Positions 24,422 through 32,751 of a DNA stretch of 64,000 nucleotides are shown here, one piece after another. The notes below the pieces were generated by a model that was not told where the DNA came from, did no database searches, and was given only the letters and a program-made list of their open reading frames with translations. The first letter of the stretch is position 1. Each line of letters starts with the position of its first letter. This stretch comes from an uncultured Pseudodesulfovibrio sp. (GTDB taxonomy: Bacteria; Desulfobacterota; Desulfovibrionia; Desulfovibrionales; Desulfovibrionaceae): NCBI RefSeq assembly GCF_963677845.1, contig NZ_OY782498.1, forward strand, positions 1,681,518 to 1,745,517. The letters are read 5' to 3'. Both the position numbers and the translations under genes were made by a program.

Positions 24422-25498
24422 CTACAGCCCAGCCCCAGCCTGAACCAACCGGACCAATTTTTCCACGGCTTGAATAGCCATTTTGAGTTGCTTCCTTTCA
24501 TCGACATCGAGAAGCACCGGATTCACAAAATTATGCGGGGGGATAGACTCACGATCACATTCCAGCCCGATTTCAAGCCGTTTTCGCTGTAGATATTCCC
24601 ACGCTTCCATCAAACGATACCCATGTCTTATAGACACATGCCCGGCCTCTGCCAAAGCACGAATACGATCACAGGTATTGGACGGCGTCAGATTATATTT
24701 CAAGGCAAGTATCCGCGCGCTGTTGGTCAAATGTGCAAGTACACTGTTCTTGATATTCAAATGTCCCTGCCACAGCCCGCCTTTTTCGGTTATAAAAGCA
24801 CCATAAAACGTCAAGGGAAGTCTATAGTCCGTCAATTCCTGAATAAGTAAGGATACCGCAATCGGTTTTGTTCGCACATACTCCCAAAGTTTTTCACGCA
24901 ATATTCGAACGTCTTCTTCAGAGCCGAAGATCGCCAAAAAATCAAGAATAAGACCGGATTGCCATGAACCCTTTTCTGCGGGATTGGAAAGCCACCGAGT
25001 TAACCGAGTCAACCAGGAATCAAAATCACCACGCCATTCCTCATTGCTCACCATGACCCCGCCTTCGCACAAGGTGAGTCCCGCGCCATCCAAGGCAATA
25101 ACAATGGACTGGGTGCAGTCATCCAACTCATCAACATCCGGCGAAACATGCATGAGTAAACCGTTATCCTGATCCGAGCCGAGCACCTGTTCCTCTCGAC
25201 CGCCAGAACCGAACTCAAGAAAAGTACACTCCCGAAGCCACGGGTACTCTTCGGCATGCGCTTCAAGAACCGCCATAATGACGTCCCGATTGAACCGGGA
25301 AAGTCGCTTGCAGGTCTCCTCGGCAGACAGACCGAAATCAAGCCATTCCCGCACCAATTCCAAACGGGTTCGACGGATTCCTACCAGTTTACCTTCGCGG
25401 GCCATGGTCAGCAATTCAGCATCGAGACCATCGGGAATACCCGATTTTCCTCTGGCACTGCCGTTTACCGTTCGTTTTTTACCCGAATCCATGTTCAC
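24422..25498 (-). CDS. DUF294 nucleotidyltransferase-like protein
   Basis: About 358 residues. An N-terminal helical part leads to a nucleotidyltransferase-fold motif FGSGGREEQVLGSDQDN near residue 105, as in DUF294/GlnD-like putative nucleotidyltransferases. A C-terminal DUF294_C helical domain follows (about residues 220-355). The cyclic-nucleotide and CBS domains found in longer relatives are absent. These proteins often sit beside the DUF4212/acetate symporter pair, which here is divergently transcribed from the other side. It probably modifies or senses something linked to that transporter. Start GTG 25498 is chosen for GGAG seven bases ahead. Confidence 0.75.
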   Translation of the reverse strand: MNMDSGKKRTVNGSARGKSGIPDGLDAELLTMAREGKLVGIRRTRLELVREWLDFGLSAEETCKRLSRFNRDVIMAVLEAHAEEYPWLRECTFLEFGSGGREEQVLGSDQDNGLLMHVSPDVDELDDCTQSIVIALDGAGLTLCEGGVMVSNEEWRGDFDSWLTRLTRWLSNPAEKGSWQSGLILDFLAIFGSEEDVRILREKLWEYVRTKPIAVSLLIQELTDYRLPLTFYGAFITEKGGLWQGHLNIKNSVLAHLTNSARILALKYNLTPSNTCDRIRALAEAGHVSIRHGYRLMEAWEYLQRKRLEIGLECDRESIPPHNFVNPVLLDVDERKQLKMAIQAVEKLVRLVQAGAGL

Positions 25499-25686
25499 CA
25501 ATAATCTCCGTCGTTCGAGTATCAACCGTTGACCGGGGGAAATTGCCCGTTAGCCGCCTGTTTCAAACAGACCAACCCAATGACCGTGCGAGTTTGACCG
25601 TTTACCTGAAAAGGAATGCTCTCAGCATTTCCACTACTGTAAAAGAAGTGCAACGGCAAACACCACAACCGTATTGGGGGTAAATC

Positions 25687-25953
25687 ATGGACCAAATCGA
25701 AACAATCCGCAAAAAACAACTCAAATTTGCTCTGGGCGTAGGCATCCCATATTTCGCCTTTGTCATCAGCATCTTTCTGCTCGTGTATCTGGCGAGCGAA
25801 GCGGTAACCAGCATCAGCCTCATGGGATTCCCTCTTCACTACTGGCTGGTAGCCATAGCCATCTACCCTATCACTTGGGTGCTCTTCATCTGGTACGTGG
25901 GCAAAGCAAACGCCTTGGAAGATGAAATAGCCGAAAAGGTCGGAGGAGAATAA
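25687..25953 (+). CDS. DUF4212 small subunit of sodium/substrate symporter
   Basis: 88 residues with two membrane helices (about 16-38 and 50-74) and the pattern PYFAFVISIFLLVYL, then HYWLVAIAIYPITWVLFIWYVGKAN. This is the DUF4212 family, always found just upstream of an acetate/solute symporter, as here with one base between genes. It is probably an accessory subunit of the transporter in the inner membrane. The start has GGGGG upstream. Confidence 0.88.
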   Translation: MDQIETIRKKQLKFALGVGIPYFAFVISIFLLVYLASEAVTSISLMGFPLHYWLVAIAIYPITWVLFIWYVGKANALEDEIAEKVGGE

Positions 25954-25954
25954 G

Positions 25955-27529
25955 ATGGAAACCGGATATCAAATACCATTCACCGCACTGGTCTTGATCG
26001 GGTGCATGCTGGCCTTCACCATCGTCACCACGTTTATGTTCCGCAAACAAAAAACATCTGCCGACTATTATTTGGCAGGACGCAAGGTCAATTCCTTCAT
26101 CAATGCGTCGGCCATTTCCTCGGATTATCTGTCCGCAGCCTCTTTTCTCGGCGTTGCCGGTGTCGCTTTCCTGTTTGGATTCGACGGCATCATCTATGCG
26201 CTGGGATTCTTCGTAGGCTATATCGCCCTGTTGCTGTTCCTGGCCTCTCCCCTCAGGAAATTTGGCCGTTACACCGTGCCCGACTTTGTTTCGGAGCGTT
26301 TCCACTCAAAGCGGGCACGCGTGCTCGGCGTTATTGGCGTCCTGTTCGTGTCACTCTTCTACATGGCACCGCAAATGCTCGGCGCTGGCAAGGTCATGGG
26401 CCTGCTTCTGAATCTGGAATATGAAACTTCCATCATCATCATTGCTTGCATCATCACATTCTACGTCACAGTGGGTGGCATGAAAGCGACCACCGTCAAC
26501 CAACTGGTCCAGTTCTGGATTCTGTTTGGTGCCATGTTTCTGCTCGCCTTCATCCCCTTCATGATTAAAGGATACACATACACCGACATTGTCAAATTCA
26601 TCGGTGATTTCAAAGGCGCGGAACCGGTCACCGGGAAAATGTTCGACGGTGCGGCATACACCAGCCCAGCCTACTGGCTGACAAATTTGAAAGACACCTT
26701 GTCCCTTCTGCTGGCCCTGATGTTCGGTACCGCTGGCCTGCCTCACATTCTCGTACGCTTCTATACCGCGCCAGATGGTAAAGCAGCACGCAAAACAGTT
26801 ATCTACGTACTGCTTCTGATCGGTATGTTCTACATCCTCAGCCCGTATGTAGGCCACGTGATCCGTTACGCCTTCCTGCAAGGTGAAGCCATGGGTGTTT
26901 CCCCTCATTTGATGCAGTGGCTGGCTGACAATGGTAAAAACCTAGCCGTCCCTGTAGCAGGCTCATACTTCGGTGGACAAATCTTGCTCGGCATTGTCGT
27001 GGCCGGGGCATTTGCAGCCATCCTGTCCACAGTTGCTGGTCTGATCATCGCATGCGCCGGAGCCATCGGCCATGACTTGGTGGTCAACGTCTTCAATCCG
27101 AACATGCCTGAACGCTCCCGCGTCAAGGTCGCCCGCATCGCGTCGGTCATAGTCGGTCTGCTCGGTATCCCGCTCGGTTTCTGGGCGGAATCCATGCAGA
27201 TCGCCGTCTTGGTCGGACTGGCCTTTGCAATCGCAGCTTCCACCTTCTTCCCAGTGCTCGTCATGGGCGTGTGGTGGCCCAAGATGACCAAAAATGGTGC
27301 TTGCGCCGGCCTGATTACCGGTATTGTCGGATCATTCTTTATGATTCTCGGCAAGGACATGCTCCCCGAATTCCTGCAATTCAAAAACCCCGGAGGATTC
27401 GTCATGATTCTGACCTTCATCGCCATCTATTCCATTTCAAAGATGGAATACGCCTCCAAAGATGAAGCCGCCCTGCCTCCTGATACGGCAGAGGTCATGG
27501 CCATCCTCCACGGCCCTGAAAAAGCATAA
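25955..27529 (+). CDS. Cation/acetate-type symporter (SSS family)
   Basis: A 524-residue sodium:solute symporter of the ActP group with about 13 membrane helices. Family features are YYLAGRKVNSFINASAISSDYLSAASFLGVAG near the N-terminus, FGRYTVPDFVSERF and GLPHILVRFYTAPDGKAARKTV in the central loop. It takes up acetate or a related short monocarboxylate with Na+ or H+. Acetate is both an end product and a carbon source in sulfate reducers. It pairs with the DUF4212 gene just upstream and lies opposite the DUF294 gene. The substrate is by family. Confidence 0.88.
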   Translation: METGYQIPFTALVLIGCMLAFTIVTTFMFRKQKTSADYYLAGRKVNSFINASAISSDYLSAASFLGVAGVAFLFGFDGIIYALGFFVGYIALLLFLASPLRKFGRYTVPDFVSERFHSKRARVLGVIGVLFVSLFYMAPQMLGAGKVMGLLLNLEYETSIIIIACIITFYVTVGGMKATTVNQLVQFWILFGAMFLLAFIPFMIKGYTYTDIVKFIGDFKGAEPVTGKMFDGAAYTSPAYWLTNLKDTLSLLLALMFGTAGLPHILVRFYTAPDGKAARKTVIYVLLLIGMFYILSPYVGHVIRYAFLQGEAMGVSPHLMQWLADNGKNLAVPVAGSYFGGQILLGIVVAGAFAAILSTVAGLIIACAGAIGHDLVVNVFNPNMPERSRVKVARIASVIVGLLGIPLGFWAESMQIAVLVGLAFAIAASTFFPVLVMGVWWPKMTKNGACAGLITGIVGSFFMILGKDMLPEFLQFKNPGGFVMILTFIAIYSISKMEYASKDEAALPPDTAEVMAILHGPEKA

Positions 27530-27550
27530 TACTCCTTCCTCCATCCTTGA

Positions 27551-27586
27551 GGGACGGGACTGATTCAAAACAGTCCCGTCCCTTTC
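27551..27586 (+). terminator. Rho-independent terminator after the symporter
   Basis: GGGACGGGACTG pairs perfectly with CAGTCCCGTCCC around ATTCAAAA, then TTTCTGTT. Confidence 0.88.
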
Positions 27587-27654
27587 TGTTGACTTGATGC
27601 CTTCACCCTGTCTTAATATTAAAGCTGAATCTCATACTCACGAGGAAACCGGCA

Positions 27655-28923
27655 ATGCCTAAAACAAAAATCATGAATCGTTGGCTCGTCGTGGTCGGCG
27701 CCATTCTCATCCAACTCAGCCTTGGCGCAATCTACGCATGGTCAGTCTTCACTCCTGCCCTAAAAAATGTTGGCTGGTCAAAAATGCAAACACAGATTGT
27801 CTTTGCGGTGGGTCTCGCCCTTTTCGCCATCATCATGGTCTGGGCAGGCAAAAAACTCCCGACATGGGGTCCTCGCAAACTGACCATGGTCAGCGGGCTG
27901 GTACTTGGCTCTGGTTATGCTCTGGCCGGACTGTTCGGCGGCACCAATTTTTGGCTTCTACTCTTGTTCATCGGCATAATTGGAGGCTCTGGTATCGGCA
28001 TCGGCTACGTAGTCCCCATTGCGGTGGGTATGCGCTGGTTCCCTGATAAAAAAGGCATGATCACCGGCTTGGCCGTGGCCGGATTTGGTTTCGGCGCTAT
28101 GGGTTGGGTCAAGCTCGCCGGATCATGGGGGCATCTGCTGGCTACCCTCGGCCTCTCCACCACCTTCATCATATATGGTATAGCCTTTGCCGCACTGGTC
28201 ATTACCGGCGGCATATGGATGGTCTTCCCGCCCGAGAGCAGGCAGCCTAAAGGCTATACTCCACCTAAAACAACGGACACAACAAACGGCACAAATGGCG
28301 GATTTACCTCCGGCGAAATGCTTGCCACCCGTCAGTTCTATTACATTTTTCTGACCTTTGTTTTCAGTGCGGGAGCAGGACTCATGTCCATCGGACTGAT
28401 GAAACTCTATCCCATGGAAGCGTTACAGGGGGCCGGGTACAATGCAGCCGAAGCCAGTGCCATCGCAGGCACGGCCATGGCAATCTTCTTCAGTCTCGCC
28501 AACGGCATCGGCCGTATCGCATGGGGCATGATGAGTGATCTCATGGGGCGAAAGGCCGCCATTGTCATCATGACCGCCACACAGGGAATCTGTGTCATTG
28601 GATTCCCAACTATGGCAACCAATGAACTCATCCTTTATGTAGGGGCAACGTTCATCGGTTTTAATTTCGGCGGCAACTTCGCCCTCTTCCCCACCATGAC
28701 AGCCGATACCTTCGGCGCCAAAAGCGTCGGCCAGAATTATCCGTTCGTTTTCCTTGCCTATGGCGTGGGCGGTATTTTCGGCCCCATCCTCGGTGGTATG
28801 CTCGGCGATATGGGCAACTTTCCCATGGCCTTCACTATCTGCGGCGTACTCTGTCTGGTGGGCGCAGTACTGACGTATAACGTCCAGCCTCCAAAACGTG
28901 CTCAGGATGCCACCGGCGGCTGA
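27655..28923 (+). CDS. OFA-family MFS transporter
   Basis: A 422-residue, 12-helix major facilitator of the oxalate/formate antiporter (OFA) group: QLSLGAIYAWSVFTPALK at the first helix, GIGIGYVVPIAVGMRWFPDKKGMITG in the conserved motif A region and GAKSVGQNYPFVFLAYGVGGIFGP in the C half. It probably exchanges or takes up a small monocarboxylate or dicarboxylate (formate, oxalate or pyruvate). The last codons (ATGG then TGA) are formed by a GCCACCGGCGGCT motif shared with repeat elements elsewhere in the window. It has its own promoter region after a terminator. Confidence 0.85.
   Translation: MPKTKIMNRWLVVVGAILIQLSLGAIYAWSVFTPALKNVGWSKMQTQIVFAVGLALFAIIMVWAGKKLPTWGPRKLTMVSGLVLGSGYALAGLFGGTNFWLLLLFIGIIGGSGIGIGYVVPIAVGMRWFPDKKGMITGLAVAGFGFGAMGWVKLAGSWGHLLATLGLSTTFIIYGIAFAALVITGGIWMVFPPESRQPKGYTPPKTTDTTNGTNGGFTSGEMLATRQFYYIFLTFVFSAGAGLMSIGLMKLYPMEALQGAGYNAAEASAIAGTAMAIFFSLANGIGRIAWGMMSDLMGRKAAIVIMTATQGICVIGFPTMATNELILYVGATFIGFNFGGNFALFPTMTADTFGAKSVGQNYPFVFLAYGVGGIFGPILGGMLGDMGNFPMAFTICGVLCLVGAVLTYNVQPPKRAQDATGG
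28909..28921 (+). repeat. Partial copy of a dispersed repeat end motif
   Basis: GCCACCGGCGGCT differs by one base from the GCCTCCGGCGGCT that opens the palindromic repeats at 38441 and 46733. It overlaps the stop codon of the OFA transporter. The following 200 bases hold only weak inverted repeats and no gene. Confidence 0.4.
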
Positions 28924-29125
28924 GGAAAAAGAGAGAAAGGGTACCGCATTCAAACAGCTATCTCTCCCTCTAAAGAGCGGAAGCGCAGCGACTCCGCCCC
29001 ACCCCACACCGGAGGCTTGGAAGAGTGAAGGAAATGTGCAGATGCACCGCTATCTCTAGCCGGGGCTTGACAGCGCGAGGGCTGATACCTACTTAGAGGC
29101 ACCAACACACCAAAGGAGATATTTC

Positions 29126-29461
29126 ATGAGTAATTACGATATCAGACTGGCCAAACTGGTCAGTGGCGAAATGATCGTCGGCAAATACGACGGCGTCGCA
29201 CGCAAATACGATGATCCCGCAACCATTCAGGCCATGCCAACCCAGGGCGGTACCCAGATGGTACTGCTGCCTTACGGCTACCCATTCGATCAGGAAATGC
29301 ACGGTGAAATTTCCTTCGACAACGTTCTGTTCGAGTACAAAAACTGCCCGGAAGAACTGAAGACCAAATACATCGAAGCATTGACCAACATCTCCATGTC
29401 CAGTGGCGGCCTTGACCTTGGTGGCGACACCTCTGGTGGTGGCGGCCTCGATCTCGGCTAG
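29126..29461 (+). CDS. Conserved hypothetical protein with Gly-rich tail
   Basis: 111 residues. The first 90 look like a small beta-barrel (YDIRLAKLVSGEMIVGKYDG, then TQMVLLPYGYPFDQEMHGEISFDNVLFEYK), reminiscent of LSm-like folds, and the tail repeats GGLDLGG twice. No signal peptide. It has a strong ribosome-binding site (AAAGGAG) and its own strong terminator, which fits a well-expressed single-gene unit. Function unknown. RNA binding would be a guess from the fold impression only. Confidence 0.65.
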   Translation: MSNYDIRLAKLVSGEMIVGKYDGVARKYDDPATIQAMPTQGGTQMVLLPYGYPFDQEMHGEISFDNVLFEYKNCPEELKTKYIEALTNISMSSGGLDLGGDTSGGGGLDLG

Positions 29462-29488
29462 CCGATACCGACAAAAACTGGTATTTCA

Positions 29489-29524
29489 AGCGGGGCTGGC
29501 TCACCAGAGCCAACCCCGCTTTTC
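29489..29524 (+). terminator. Strong rho-independent terminator
   Basis: AGCGGGGCTGGCTC pairs with GAGCCAACCCCGCT (one mismatch) around ACCA, followed by TTTT. It closes the transcript of the 111-residue protein. Confidence 0.88.
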
Positions 29525-29546
29525 CGTCCTCTAACCAACGATTAGC

Positions 29547-32075
29547 ATGAAAGAACTACTGCCCATCCTCCCCCGTCCGTCACGTTATCTCGGCAGCGAA
29601 TGGGGAACCACGATAAAAGATCCTAACACCGTCACTGTACGGTGTGCCCTCGCATTTCCCGACATGTACGAAGTCGGTATGTCCTACCTTGGGCAGAAAA
29701 TTCTTTCACAAGCCATCAACGCCCATCCTCAATTCTGGGCAGAGCGCGTGTACACCCCATGCCAGGAAACCGCTGCGATACTGCGCGAGCATGACACCAA
29801 ACTCGCGACCCTTGAGTCGGACACCCCTCTCATGGATATGGACGCTATAGGTTTCAGCCTGACGCATGAGCTATGTTACACCAACATTCTCTATATTTTG
29901 GATTTGGCAGGCATCCCATTCCGCACAGCTGACAGAGACGGCTCACACCCACTCATCATTGCCGGAGGCGGTGCGACCTTCAACGCGGAACCTGTGGCAC
30001 CATTCTTCGATGCTATGGTCATCGGCGACGGCGAAGAAACCATGCCCGCAGTTTTGGCCTGTATTGAACAGGCAAAAGAAGTTAGTCTTTCCCGCGCAGA
30101 ACTCCTAAAAAACCTGACGACCATCCCCGGCATATACATCCCATCATTTTTTGAAGATCAGGGCCCGGGGAAACCGATTAAGCCCTTAGTTAAAGGATAT
30201 GAAAGTATTGAGAAAGCCGTGGTTGACGATCTCAACTCAACACCATTTCCCACAGGCCAAACCATTCCTTTTGATGCCATTCATGATCGACTGACCATGG
30301 AGATTGCCCGAGGGTGTACTCGTGGCTGTCGCTTCTGTCAGGCGGGCATGATTTACCGCCCTGTGCGTGAACGTTCACTGGATCAACTGGATCGAATTCT
30401 GACTGATGGACTGGCCCAAACCGGCTATGAAGAGACCTCCCTTCTTTCTCTGTCCACCGGCGACTTTTCAGGGCTGGACTCATTGTTTACGCGTAGCTTC
30501 GATAAATGCGCATCTGAACAAATTTCCATTTCTTTACCGTCCCTGCGAGTCGGTTCACTCTCAGCCCCGATCATGGAGCGTATCTCCTCCATTCGCCGGA
30601 CCGGCGCGACACTGGCCCCTGAAGCAGGCAGTCAGCGCATGCGCGACGTCATCAACAAAGGAATTGACGAGGAAGGCCTCCTTGATCACGTGCGCATGCT
30701 GTTCGACAACGGCTGGCAAGGCGTTAAATTGTATTTCATGATCGGCCTCCCCACCGAAACCGACGAGGATCTGGACGCCATTGTAGACCTGTGTCTCAAG
30801 GTGCGCGATTCTGCCGGACGCCATATCAAACGGTTGCAGGTCTCGGCTGCGGTGTCGCCTTTCGTTCCCAAACCACAGACCCCTTTCCAATGGGAACCAC
30901 AAATTTCCTATGATGAAATATACCGACGTGTTCACTACCTGCGCGATCAATTCAAGCGGCACAAACGTATCAGTATCAAATATCATGAGCCCGAGATGAC
31001 CTCATTGGAAGGCGTGTTCTCCCGTGGCGACCGGCGTTTGGCTGAAGTGGTGGAACTGGCCTATGCCAAGGGTGCACTTTTCTCCAGTTGGAAAGATCAT
31101 CTTCGCTTGGGACCTTACAAAGAGGCCATGGAAGAAGCTGGACTGGACTGGGATGAGTATACTGGCCCCCGTGACCCGGAAGGGCCACTCCCTTGGGACC
31201 ATATTTCCAGCGGACTGACAAAGAAATTTCTGCTCAAAGAGCGTGAACGTGCTCTGACCGAAAAAATCACCGAAGATTGTCGCTACGGTGCCTGCCGCAA
31301 CTGTGGAGTGTGCGAATTCGATGGTCGAAAGACGACATTAACGACACAAAGCAAAGACAAGGATATCCGACCAAGACTCGTCTTTCCTCAACGCGATCAG
31401 GAAGGAGAACAGCCTCCCTATACCGTTGAAAAACCGGACCTTACCATGAAAGAAGCCCATTTTCGAATCTGGTATGAAAAAAATGGCCCGGCCGCGTATC
31501 TCAGTCAATTGGAATTACAGGCAGTATTTGAACGAGCTTTCCGCCGTGCTGGATTGCCAATGGCATTTTCTGCCGGATTCCACCCTATGCCTAGACTGTC
31601 ATTCGGTAAGGCACTGCCTGTAGGCGTCTCCAGTAATACAGAATGGATCAATGTTTTTCTCAGAAATAATTTTGAACCTGCTGAAGTAATCAAGAAATTG
31701 ATACCCAACATGCCGGAGGGACTTGCTCCCATCAAGGCAGACCGCTTATCCATGGGGAAAAAACAACCACAGTCAGTGGAAGAAGTTTTTGAAATCAAGT
31801 TTATCAAGGATACAGATAAACGTTTGATCCAATGGAAGGAATTCTTCAATACCAAAGAATTTATCGTTGAAAAACGGACAAAAAAACGCGGCATGAAGCA
31901 GGTAAATGTTCGCCCCATCATCAAAGAAATGACCGAATTGGATTCCGGTCTGACTTTAGTTATGGACTGGCGTGAACTTTACATGAGTCCTTTAGCCCTA
32001 TGCATGAAAGTCATGAAAGACGCGAGTCAACTCGACTTCACACTGACCAAAACAGCCCAAAAATTCGAAAAATAA
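29547..32075 (+). CDS. TIGR03960-type radical SAM protein with TIGR03936/DUF2344 tail
   Basis: 842 residues. An N-terminal B12-binding-like region (to about residue 200, with DMYEVGMSYLGQKIL and IAGGGATFNAEPVAPFFDAM) precedes the radical SAM core with its cluster cysteines C257, C261 and C264 in RGCTRGCRFCQAG. A second cysteine group CRYGACRNCGVCEF lies near residue 580. From about residue 635 to the end is the DUF2344 domain (RIWYEKNGPAAYLSQLELQAVFERAFRRAGLP). Such fusions are widespread in anaerobes, and the DUF2344 part is often linked to Rnase G-like genes. The reaction is unknown. Length and architecture are typical. Confidence 0.88.
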   Translation: MKELLPILPRPSRYLGSEWGTTIKDPNTVTVRCALAFPDMYEVGMSYLGQKILSQAINAHPQFWAERVYTPCQETAAILREHDTKLATLESDTPLMDMDAIGFSLTHELCYTNILYILDLAGIPFRTADRDGSHPLIIAGGGATFNAEPVAPFFDAMVIGDGEETMPAVLACIEQAKEVSLSRAELLKNLTTIPGIYIPSFFEDQGPGKPIKPLVKGYESIEKAVVDDLNSTPFPTGQTIPFDAIHDRLTMEIARGCTRGCRFCQAGMIYRPVRERSLDQLDRILTDGLAQTGYEETSLLSLSTGDFSGLDSLFTRSFDKCASEQISISLPSLRVGSLSAPIMERISSIRRTGATLAPEAGSQRMRDVINKGIDEEGLLDHVRMLFDNGWQGVKLYFMIGLPTETDEDLDAIVDLCLKVRDSAGRHIKRLQVSAAVSPFVPKPQTPFQWEPQISYDEIYRRVHYLRDQFKRHKRISIKYHEPEMTSLEGVFSRGDRRLAEVVELAYAKGALFSSWKDHLRLGPYKEAMEEAGLDWDEYTGPRDPEGPLPWDHISSGLTKKFLLKERERALTEKITEDCRYGACRNCGVCEFDGRKTTLTTQSKDKDIRPRLVFPQRDQEGEQPPYTVEKPDLTMKEAHFRIWYEKNGPAAYLSQLELQAVFERAFRRAGLPMAFSAGFHPMPRLSFGKALPVGVSSNTEWINVFLRNNFEPAEVIKKLIPNMPEGLAPIKADRLSMGKKQPQSVEEVFEIKFIKDTDKRLIQWKEFFNTKEFIVEKRTKKRGMKQVNVRPIIKEMTELDSGLTLVMDWRELYMSPLALCMKVMKDASQLDFTLTKTAQKFEK

Positions 32076-32102
32076 ACAAAACTCCCCACAATAAATAAAG
32101 GA

Positions 32103-32519
32103 TTAAAACAATCCTTCATTTTCCCCTGTACCGACAGTTATCTGTCGGTACACTTCTTCAGTGCCACCCTGCAACGGTTCCATTTTTATAAGGATATCGC
32201 TGGAACCTTCCATGAGCAACGTAAAAAGATATCGCGCACGGCTTTCTCCGTCCTCAGAATATTCCAGAAACCGTTCCATACGCACCATGGACGGATCAAA
32301 CGAAGCCCCCGAAATTGTATATCCCTTGACTAAAGGGTTAGGCATATCAATGGCCAGAACCTCACCCCGTTCAAGCGTCACGTTCGTTGAATAATCATCA
32401 TCAATTTCTATAAGTTCCGCAGGATTCAATCCAGTTTCAACAGACGAACTACTAAAACAAGCTGTCAACACAAAAAGACATACCACAGACAACGCTAAAA
32501 CATTGAAAAATCTAAACAT
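32103..32519 (-). CDS. Small lipoprotein, possibly chagasin-like beta-sandwich
   Basis: 138 residues with a lipoprotein signal peptide ending in the lipobox LTAC near residue 21, followed by a Ser-rich linker. The mature part is beta-rich: VTLERGEVLAIDMPNPLVKGYTISG and a closing EEVYRQITVGTG. This layout recalls the chagasin (I42) cysteine-protease inhibitor fold, but the signature NPTTGY loop is only partly matched (NPLVKGY), so the assignment is tentative. It is convergent with the radical SAM gene. Confidence 0.62.
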   Translation of the reverse strand: MFRFFNVLALSVVCLFVLTACFSSSSVETGLNPAELIEIDDDYSTNVTLERGEVLAIDMPNPLVKGYTISGASFDPSMVRMERFLEYSEDGESRARYLFTLLMEGSSDILIKMEPLQGGTEEVYRQITVGTGENEGLF

Positions 32520-32751
32520 TACTACACATCTCCAACATCGCCTTCATAGGCAAAACTCTATTGTTAAAATCAAGTTAAAAGTGTATGACGGAACAGATTT
32601 CTGCCTAACCCATTTACGCCGTGTTCTGCAATGGAAGCAACCCCTTCCGTTATATCGGCTTGGTAAAGGCGAATCGTGTCCTTTGGACACAGGAGAGGTA
32701 TGGTAGCGCCGTTTTATGGCGTAATAGCTTAAATTAATGGAGGAATAACTC
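32520..32751 (+). promoter_or_regulatory. Leader and promoter region of the peptide-ABC operon
   Basis: 232 bases without a gene. It contains several small inverted repeats, the clearest being GTGTCC-TTT-GGACAC at 32677-32691, then CGCC-GTTTTAT-GGCG close to the GGAGG of the binding-protein gene. A structured 5' leader is possible. No known riboswitch class is recognised and no clear promoter pair stands out. Confidence 0.3.
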
